A DNA stretch of 6,254 nt, taken from assembly GCA_043802345.1 (NCBI GenBank), contig JAZDLC010000041.1, positions 1 to 6,254 of the forward strand, written 5' to 3'. Position numbers and translations under genes: made by a program. How positions within the stretch are numbered: position 1 is the first letter of the stretch; each line of letters begins with the position of its first letter. Positions 1 through 4,613 of the stretch are shown one piece after another. Under the pieces are notes generated by a model. It was given only the letters and a program-made list of their open reading frames with translations. It was not told where the DNA came from and did no database searches. The DNA is from JAZDLC01 sp043802345. Lineage in GTDB: Bacteria; Planctomycetota; B15-G4; JADJEK01.

Positions 1-190
1 GCACGATCCCCGGCACGGCGGCCAGAGCGGCCTCCTTGACCAGGTCCGGAACCTGATCGAGCGAAATCTCGACTTCCTGCCCGTCCTGAGCGTTCGCTCC
101 CTGCGAGGTGACGCTCTTGAGGCCGTGGTTGGAGCATCCGATCACGAGCAGGCCCAGAATCGCCACGAGCAGAATGAGTGACAGCTTCAT
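1..190 (-). CDS. Small lipoprotein, PepSY-like start (partial, C-terminus off window)
   Basis: Reading leftward from the ATG at 190, 63 residues are visible before the window ends. They begin MKLSLILLVAILGLLVIGCS, a short basic start, a hydrophobic stretch and a lipobox-like VIGC with the acylated cysteine at residue 19, so a lipid-anchored envelope or periplasmic protein is likely. An SD-like GGAG lies 6 bases before the ATG. After a polar linker, the segment around residues 43-63 (VEISLDQVPDLVKEAALAAV, then PGIV) resembles the first strand and helix of PepSY-like domains, whose pattern is a Val/Leu-rich strand, a proline, a helix 'VKxAA' and then 'PG'. That assignment rests on a short fragment and is tentative. 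The role is unknown. PepSY-type domains are usually thought to modulate extracytoplasmic enzymes. The gene is transcribed divergently from the histidine kinase across a gap of about 350 bases, so shared regulation is possible but not shown. Confidence 0.8.
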   Translation of the reverse strand, partial: MKLSLILLVAILGLLVIGCSNHGLKSVTSQGANAQDGQEVEISLDQVPDLVKEAALAAVPGIV

Positions 191-537
191 TGAAAACTCC
201 AGTCGGTTGCCAGGGTTCCCGGCGCCGCTTCGAGAGGCAAAAAGGCGGCGGCCGGCTCTCCTGGACAGGGTTGACTTCTCGATCAGCCTCTCGGGCGGTA
301 AGTCTGCCGAAGGGTACATTAAGGGAAGGTGAAGGATCAGGTCCGAGCGACGGTTTTCTTCGCAAGTCGTTGAAGCAGTGAGTGATGCACGGTCCCCACG
401 AGTTCACTGAGTCCAGAGTTCGGACGACACAAGGCGCACGGGAGGCGAACGCAAACCGTCGCGCCAGCGGCGCGGATCTCTCACCCGGTTTTGCGGGAAG
501 TCGCTACTGTGGGAGAGCTGAGATCGGAGTCGGGCGC
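191..537. other. Divergent intergenic gap, no recognisable gene
   Basis: This 347-base stretch separates the lipoprotein start from the kinase start and must hold promoters for both. I find no convincing sigma70 pair. A TTGACT at 271-276 has no suitable -10 at 16-18 bases, and TACATT at 315-320 lacks a -35. Just before the kinase SD there is a small CCCG/CGGG stem around 485-496. GATCTC at 475-480 is complementary to GAGATC at 520-525, so a weak hairpin could sit next to the ribosome binding site. Short open frames here have no SD and no protein-like composition. An in-frame GTG at 382 would extend the kinase by 52 residues, but that stretch looks non-coding. Confidence 0.5.
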
Positions 538-2160
538 ATGCCAAGAGAAGCAGGTCGACAGGAGTCGGAAGAATCGGCTCTGCGTCGGAGGGTGCGTGAG
601 CTGGAGGCGCAGCTCGCAGGTACGCAGTCTCGCGGCCAATCTAACCCGTACCGGGAGCTGTTCGAGCGATCCGCGGACGCGATCCTGATCATCGATGGGG
701 ACACCTTCGTGGATTGCAACGAGGCCACGGTGAGGATGCTGCGCTACGGCAGCCGGGACGAGCTGCTCCAGACCCATCCCTCCGAGCTTTCTCCGGAATT
801 CCAGCCGGACGGCCGGCCCTCGTTCGAGAAGGCGAACGAGATGATCGCCATCGCCTTCGAGAAAGGCAGCCACCGCTTTGAATGGGATCACCAGAGGGCG
901 GACGGGGAACTCCTTCCGGTGGAAGTGCTGCTGACCTGTGTTCCGGAAGCTGATCGCAAGATGCTGCATGTCGTCTGGAGGGAGATCTCGGAGCGCAGGC
1001 GGCTGGAGCAGGATCTGCGGCATGCGCAGAAGATGGAAGCGGTGGGGAAGCTGGCGGGAGGCATCGCCCACGACTTCAACAACATCCTGGTCGCGATCAT
1101 GGGGTATGCGGACATGATCAGGGCGGAGGTTGCGGGGTGCGCCGAGCTGGAGGCGGACGTGGACGAGATCATCCGTGCCAGCCAGCGAGCGGCCACGCTC
1201 ACGTCGCAGTTGCTCGCCTTCGGCAGGAAGCAGGACCTCCAGCCCGAAGTGATCGATCTGACCAGGCTCGTCCAAGATCTTGCGGGAATGATCCAGCGGC
1301 TGATCGGTGAGGATATCCACATGATCCTCGATCCCGCAGGCGTTCCGCTCCTCGTCAAAGTCGATCCGGCGCAGTTGGAGCAGGTCATCCTCAATGTGGC
1401 CGCCAATGCCCGGGATGCCATGCCGGACGGAGGCACGCTGACACTGAGAACAGGCATGCGCGACGGGATTTCCCGCAAGGGCCGGGGAAGATCCACGGGC
1501 CGGTTTGCCTCGCTGGAGTTCGAGGACACCGGCTCGGGGATGAGCCGGGAGGTGCTGGATCGCGCGTTCGAGCCGTTCTTCACCACCAAGGAGATGGGCC
1601 GGGGGACCGGGCTCGGCCTGGCGAGCGTGTACGGAATCATCAAGCAGAGCGGGGGGGATGTGGAGATCCTGAGCCGGGTCGGTTGCGGAACCACGGTCCG
1701 GATCCTGCTCCCGGAGTCGAGCGAGTCGGCGGTTCGCGCCGGAACCGGGGCCCCGCCCCCAGCTCCCCCCGTGCCGGGAGGGGAGACGATTCTGCTGGTG
1801 GAAGATGACGTGGCGGCGGGACGGCTGCTGCGCAGGGTCCTGGAGCGTGAGGGGTACAGGGTGATCCTGGCTCGAAACGGGAAGGACGCCCTGGCGCTGC
1901 GCGAGGAGTCGGCGGAGCGGCTCGACATGCTGCTGACCGACGTGATCATGCCGGTCCTGAGCGGACCGGAACTGGTCTCGATCATGCGCGAGCACCAGCC
2001 CGGGTTGCCGGCGCTCTTCATGTCCGGCTACACGGATGATGTGCTCGCGCGGCACGGCTTCTCGGCGGCGGACGTGGACCTGGTGCGAAAACCCTTTTCG
2101 CCCCGGGAACTGGTGCGCAGGGTCGGCGAGTTCCTGGCTGTCCACGGCCGCGAGCCCTAG
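538..2160 (+). CDS. PAS-domain hybrid sensor histidine kinase with C-terminal receiver
   Basis: A 540-residue cytoplasmic two-component sensor with no membrane segment or signal peptide. A short heptad-like helix (about residues 8-30) leads into a PAS domain (about 38-150, starting YRELFERSADAILIIDG). Next is a HisKA dimerisation helix with the H-box GGIAHDFNNIL, phospho-acceptor His178. The ATPase domain shows the N-box NVAANARDA (Asn286, Asn290), G1 box DTGSGM (Asp330), F-box FEPFFTTK and G2 box GRGTGLGL (354-361). A Pro/Gly-rich linker (APPPAPPVPGG) joins a receiver domain (about 416-535) with acidic cluster Glu422-Asp424, phospho-acceptor Asp468 in LLTDVIMP, Ser496 and Lys518, all key residues intact. 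The ATG at 538 is preferred because GGAG lies 8 bases upstream and the predicted helix starts soon after. No separate response regulator or DNA-binding output is adjacent, so the pathway it serves and the PAS ligand cannot be read from this window. It converges tail-to-tail with the next gene, 13 bases away. Confidence 0.95.
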   Translation: MPREAGRQESEESALRRRVRELEAQLAGTQSRGQSNPYRELFERSADAILIIDGDTFVDCNEATVRMLRYGSRDELLQTHPSELSPEFQPDGRPSFEKANEMIAIAFEKGSHRFEWDHQRADGELLPVEVLLTCVPEADRKMLHVVWREISERRRLEQDLRHAQKMEAVGKLAGGIAHDFNNILVAIMGYADMIRAEVAGCAELEADVDEIIRASQRAATLTSQLLAFGRKQDLQPEVIDLTRLVQDLAGMIQRLIGEDIHMILDPAGVPLLVKVDPAQLEQVILNVAANARDAMPDGGTLTLRTGMRDGISRKGRGRSTGRFASLEFEDTGSGMSREVLDRAFEPFFTTKEMGRGTGLGLASVYGIIKQSGGDVEILSRVGCGTTVRILLPESSESAVRAGTGAPPPAPPVPGGETILLVEDDVAAGRLLRRVLEREGYRVILARNGKDALALREESAERLDMLLTDVIMPVLSGPELVSIMREHQPGLPALFMSGYTDDVLARHGFSAADVDLVRKPFSPRELVRRVGEFLAVHGREP

Positions 2161-2173
2161 CGGGCCGACAATG

Positions 2174-2824
2174 TCAGGAACCTTGCCACCGCTCGATCGA
2201 GCCGCGGCAGAGAAGCCTCCGCACGCGCAGCAACTCCGCATGCGAGGGATCCCTGACCGGTAGCCGGATCCGCAGGGCATGCTGGAGCGAGTCGGGAGGC
2301 GCGGGGTCGGCCCGGCGCAGATCGGCCAGCAACCGGACGGGGCCGGAAAGGAAGAACCGGTCCTCCGTGCCGTATTCCCGGCGCCAGTCGAGCAGGCGCT
2401 GGTTCGTCTCCTCGAGCTGGGCCCGGGCCCCCTGGAGTCTGAGCCTCGATCCGTAGCGGGATTTCCCCCGAGTCTTCAGGTGAGTCGGCTGGGCGCGTCC
2501 CTGGCCCCGGACGACATACTTGCGGATGATCTTGTGAACCAGGAGCTGCTCCTCGCGCCAGATGCCGAGCGCCGACACCCCGGCGCGAATCAAGAGAGCC
2601 ACGTGGAGGCCGAGCTCGTCTTCAAGCCGGTCCAGGTAGTCGGTGACCGACTCGATCCCTTCCGGGATCGGCTGCACCGCGGGCGGAGTGAAGCGCACCA
2701 CCTCTCCTGGCCCGGACTCGAAACTCCTCCCGTCCGGAGCGAGCCGGAGCTCCGTCTGCTTCCAGAGGGAGAGGAGCAATGCGCGGGTTTCGGTCCAGGG
2801 GAAGGTCTTGCGGTCTTCGGTCAT
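2174..2824 (-). CDS. Bacterial Vms1/ANKZF1-like release factor (VLRF1 domain, eRF1-like)
   Basis: A 216-residue soluble protein. Its central segment, HKIIRKYVVRGQGRAQ (97-112) followed by LKTRGKSRYGSRLRL (116-130) and a helix EETNQRLLDW (138-147), matches the signature of the VLRF1 domain. Eukaryotic Vms1 and ANKZF1 carry a GxxQ loop (GGSQ, GTAQ), then a Gly/Ser-rich 'AGSxLRR' strand. Here the loop is GRAQ, with Gln112 as the presumed catalytic-loop glutamine. In that family the protein enters the ribosomal A site of stalled 60S subunits and releases the nascent chain from peptidyl-tRNA. Bacterial homologues, notably in Bacteroidetes and Actinobacteria, are known from sequence comparison and are usually of about this length. 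A role in bacterial ribosome quality control is inferred, not shown. The start is the ATG at 2824. No good SD precedes it, and a hairpin repeat ends 17 bases upstream. The N-terminal 60 residues match nothing I recognise. The C-terminal end is Arg-rich. Confidence 0.82.
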   Translation of the reverse strand: MTEDRKTFPWTETRALLLSLWKQTELRLAPDGRSFESGPGEVVRFTPPAVQPIPEGIESVTDYLDRLEDELGLHVALLIRAGVSALGIWREEQLLVHKIIRKYVVRGQGRAQPTHLKTRGKSRYGSRLRLQGARAQLEETNQRLLDWRREYGTEDRFFLSGPVRLLADLRRADPAPPDSLQHALRIRLPVRDPSHAELLRVRRLLCRGSIERWQGS

Positions 2825-2841
2825 GCTGCTCGTCTGCTGTC

Positions 2842-2921
2842 ATCGAAATCGAAATCGAAATCGGGATCGATTGGATGCGGTCTTCCGAGTGGCATGGGAC
2901 CAATCGATTGCGATTTCGATT
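2842..2921. repeat. (ATCGAA)n hairpin repeat, copy A
   Basis: Three tandem ATCGAA units (2842-2859) and an ATCGGG variant run into an imperfect palindrome. Bases 2853-2874 pair with 2900-2921, giving 22 positions with one G-U wobble and one mismatch. The loop contains ATGC (2875-2878) facing GCAT (2892-2895). Bases 2853-2879 are identical over 27 bases to 4270-4296 in copy B, and both copies share CTTCCGAG in the loop and CGATTTCGATTCC in the right arm. Copy A lies between two minus-strand genes, 17 bases before the start codon of the VLRF1 gene. No coding function is apparent. Confidence 0.85.
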
Positions 2922-2969
2922 CCTGCGCGCGCCGCGAGAAATTCCGAGGCAAGTAGTACGAAGGCAGCC

Positions 2970-3224
2970 TCAGCTCTTCTGCTCCACGATCTTCGCCATC
3001 GCCCCGAGATCCTCGTCCAGGACGATGGCCTCGGCCTCCTTCTTCGGGACTCCTGCCGCGAGCATCTGCGTCAGGGCGCTCTTCCAGGCGCGGCGGCGCT
3101 TTGCCGGGCTGTTCTCCAGGTAGAGATCCGAGACGGTCTCGGCCAGCTTCTGCAGCGCGATGGTGTCGCGGTTCTCGTAGTAGCGCTTGATGATCCCCTT
3201 TTGATGCTGCGAGTATTCTGGCAT
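2970..3224 (-). CDS. Small conserved protein of unknown function (84 residues)
   Basis: A short soluble protein with no signal peptide, membrane segment or metal-binding cysteines. It begins MPEYSQHQKGIIKRYYENRD, is predicted almost wholly helical, and is basic in the middle (AKRRRAWKSAL, 41-51), with a C-terminal half (GVPKKEAEAIVLDEDLGAMA) that looks like a helix-turn-helix-length unit. The pattern YSxHQxxIIKRYYxNRDTI resembles a conserved hypothetical family that I recall from several environmental lineages, but no function is known to me. The ATG at 3224 is supported by AGGA about 8 bases upstream. It lies on the same strand as the VLRF1 gene and 145 bases upstream of it, with hairpin copy A between, so the two may be co-transcribed. 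The basic helices would allow RNA or ribosome binding, but that is a guess. Confidence 0.8.
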   Translation of the reverse strand: MPEYSQHQKGIIKRYYENRDTIALQKLAETVSDLYLENSPAKRRRAWKSALTQMLAAGVPKKEAEAIVLDEDLGAMAKIVEQKS

Positions 3225-3346
3225 GCCTGTTTTCCTGCGCGGGTGTCCGCTTCGATCTGGTTGACTCTGCTCTCGACCCCGAACCCGGGGGCGCGGGCGT
3301 TATACAGTTTCTGAATGGTCCGTTCGAACTCGGTGTGGAGGATTCG
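3225..3346. promoter_or_regulatory. Divergent promoter region, weak candidates only
   Basis: This 122-base gap must hold start signals for both the small minus-strand gene and the nitrilase gene. A TA-rich spot in an otherwise GC-rich stretch, GTTATACAG (3299-3307), offers a -10-like TATACA on the plus strand and TATAAC on the minus strand. Neither has a strong -35 at normal distance: TTGACT at 3261 is 34 bases from TATACA, and TTCGAA on the minus strand matches poorly. The assignment is a guess from base composition and position. Confidence 0.25.
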
Positions 3347-4168
3347 ATGCGTATCGCGCTGGTTCAGAATAGGGCGAGTCATGACCGGAAGGAGAATCTG
3401 CGCCGGGGCCTGGCGGCCCTTGAGAGCGCGGTTGAAAAGGGCGCCGAGCTGGTCTGCTACCCCGAGCTGGCGTTCGAGCGGTTCTATCCCCAGGTTCCCG
3501 CGGATTCCCGGAGCGGGGAGCAGGCGCAGGAGATTCCCGGCGAGATCACGCAGGCGTTCCAGGAACTCGCGTCCCGGCTAGGAGTCGTGGTCGTTCTGAA
3601 CCTGTTCGAGAGGGATGGCGAGCGGACCTTCGACACCTCTCCCGTCATCGATGCGGATGGCCGGCTGCTGGGCCGCACGCGGATGGTCCACATCACCGAG
3701 TACGAGCATTTTCACGAGCAGGGGTATTACCATCCCGGGGACCTCGGGCCGCGTGTGTACGAGACGCGCGTGGGCCGTCTCGGCGTCGCCATCTGCTACG
3801 ACCGGCATTATCCCGAGTACATGCGCGCCCTTGCGCTGAGGGGCGCGGAGCTGGTGGTCGTCCCCCAGGCCGGAGCGATGGGAGAGTGGCCGGAGGGGCT
3901 GTACGAAGCGGAGATGCGAGTGGCCGGTTTCCAGAACGGCTACTTCGTCGCGCTCTGCAACCGGGTGGGAGAGGAGGAGCATCTGGACTTCGCCGGCGAG
4001 TCGTTCGTCTGCGGCCCGGACGGGCAGGTGCTGGCCAGGGCTCCTTCCGGTGAGGAGCATACCCTGCTCGCCGACGTGGATCTCTCGGCGGCGAGGAGCT
4101 CCCCGGGGCGCGAGCTGTTCCTGCGCGACCGTCGGCCGGAACTGTATGCCGAGTGGTTCGCGGTCTGA
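3347..4168 (+). CDS. Nitrilase-superfamily carbon-nitrogen hydrolase, catalytic Lys replaced by Met
   Basis: A 273-residue cytoplasmic protein spanning the whole nitrilase fold at typical length, starting MRIALVQN, the usual first strand. Visible landmarks are the general-base Glu40 in CYPELAFERF, the nucleophile Cys150 in LGVAICYDRHYPE, the second glutamate region GLYEAEMR and the late strand VALCNRVGEEE. Members hydrolyse amides, N-carbamoyl groups or nitriles through a Glu-Lys-Cys triad. In N-carbamoylputrescine-amidase-like relatives the lysine sits in a YRKxHI motif followed by FYFxPGDLG. Here the matching segment is TRMVHI followed by YYHPGDLG, so Met113 (ATG at 3683-3685) stands where Lys is expected and no lysine is nearby. 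The protein may have altered chemistry, a different substrate or no hydrolase activity. The ATG at 3347 is preferred over a GTG at 3335 because GGAGG (3337-3341) lies 5 bases before it. The substrate cannot be deduced, and the gene stands alone. Confidence 0.93.
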   Translation: MRIALVQNRASHDRKENLRRGLAALESAVEKGAELVCYPELAFERFYPQVPADSRSGEQAQEIPGEITQAFQELASRLGVVVVLNLFERDGERTFDTSPVIDADGRLLGRTRMVHITEYEHFHEQGYYHPGDLGPRVYETRVGRLGVAICYDRHYPEYMRALALRGAELVVVPQAGAMGEWPEGLYEAEMRVAGFQNGYFVALCNRVGEEEHLDFAGESFVCGPDGQVLARAPSGEEHTLLADVDLSAARSSPGRELFLRDRRPELYAEWFAV

Positions 4169-4269
4169 CTCAAGGGCGGGTTCAAAGACGGGGGAGCTCA
4201 CCACAGAGGACGCAACGCAGCGGAGCCGCAACCAAAGATCGTTCCCGACTTGCCCGTCGGCCATCGGAG

Positions 4270-4337
4270 AATCGAAATCGGGATCGATTGGATGCGCCTT
4301 CCGAGGCGACCAGTCGATTTCGATGGCGATTTCGATT
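4270..4337. repeat. (ATCGAA)n hairpin repeat, copy B
   Basis: Bases 4270-4286 pair with 4321-4337 at 15 of 17 positions; the inner arm 4283-4291 pairs with 4310-4318 at 8 of 9. The tip is a perfect five-base stem, CGCCT (4295-4299) with AGGCG (4304-4308), closing a TCCG loop. Its first 27 bases are identical to copy A. The right arm has one more six-base ATCGAA-type unit than the left arm, suggesting slippage of the hexamer. Confidence 0.85.
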
Positions 4338-4348
4338 CCTTCGCAAGG

Positions 4349-4397
4349 TGCGCGGAAATCGGGGAGGTGGAACGACCCCCTCCCCAATTTCCGCGCA
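4349..4397. repeat. GC-rich stem-loop inside the composite element
   Basis: TGCGCGGAAATCGGGGAGG (4349-4367) faces CCTCCCCAATTTCCGCGCA (4379-4397), pairing at 18 of 19 positions around an 11-base loop. The stem extends outward beyond an internal loop, with ATTCCTT at 4335-4341 facing AAGGAAT at 4405-4411. No U-tract follows on either strand, so a classical intrinsic terminator is not indicated, although a stem this stable between convergent genes could still end or protect transcripts. Confidence 0.8.
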
Positions 4398-4414
4398 GGG
4401 CGCAAAGGAATCCT

Positions 4415-4493
4415 CTCGTACTCGAATCGTGAGCTGTCTGATCTTGCCGGTTTTGTGGACCCGAGGTTGGCAAGTTCCAGTTCGAAGTACGAG
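4415..4493. repeat. Nested inverted repeat in the right half of the composite element
   Basis: CTCGTACTCGAA (4415-4426) faces TTCGAAGTACGAG (4481-4493), complementary apart from one inserted base. Inside, CTTGCC (4443-4448) faces GGCAAG (4469-4474). The two pairs are collinear and can form one long stem with unpaired bulges. They lie between the GC-rich stem-loop and the right terminal repeat. Confidence 0.6.
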
Positions 4494-4613
4494 CACGGGA
4501 CCCATGCCCGGTGCCCCTCTCCTAGGTTGCGGCTCCGCCGCGTTGTGCTCTCTGTGGTAGCGAACACCCGGGTGTCGAACCAGCGGATGGAGTACCGCCA
4601 ATGAGCGGTCGCG

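Larger units (their letters stand above)
4199..4559. repeat. Non-coding composite element with 34-base terminal inverted repeats
   Basis: The left end (4200-4233, beginning ACCACAGAGG and ending GGAGCCGCAACC) is the reverse complement of 4525-4558 at 30 of 34 positions. Between the ends lie hairpin copy B (4270-4337), a GC-rich stem-loop (4349-4397) and another nested inverted repeat (4415-4493). The unit begins 31 bases after the nitrilase stop and ends 55 bases before the stop of the convergent repeat protein, so it fills the gap between two convergent genes. No reading frame in it looks like protein, and I see no clear target duplication. It may be a miniature inverted-repeat element, a structured RNA or a bidirectional terminator. 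Confidence 0.75.

Noticed and set aside
271..320. Possible sigma70 promoter (TTGACT ... TACATT)
   Set aside because: The spacing is far too long and no alternative -10 lies at 16-18 bases.
382..537. Upstream GTG start for the kinase
   Set aside because: It has no SD, the 52 added residues have no domain-like composition, and the ATG at 538 has GGAG at 8 bases.
2191..2202. Perfect palindrome GCTCGATCGAGC near the convergent gene ends
   Set aside because: It lies inside the VLRF1 coding end with no loop or U-tract. A 12-base palindrome can occur by chance in GC-rich DNA.
481..2280. Long minus-strand open frame (599 codons) antisense to the kinase gene
   Set aside because: The plus strand encodes all kinase and receiver motifs in order. 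The antisense frame is Arg/His/Pro-rich with no domain pattern, as expected for a GC-rich shadow.
2842..2865. Tandem hexamers as a CRISPR array
   Set aside because: The units are six bases with no spacers, and no cas gene is present.
3261..3306. TTGACT with TATACA as a nitrilase promoter
   Set aside because: The spacer is 34 bases, about twice the usual; only the -10-like spot is kept as a weak candidate.
2279..3314. Plus-strand open frames over the VLRF1 and small-protein region
   Set aside because: They are antisense to two genes with recognisable sequence patterns, and contain repeat-derived runs (SKSKSKSG, NRNRNRNR).
4564..4575. Perfect palindrome ACACCCGGGTGT just outside the composite element
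   Set aside because: It is short, single-copy in this window and not matched on the other side of the element, so there is no support for an operator or target site.
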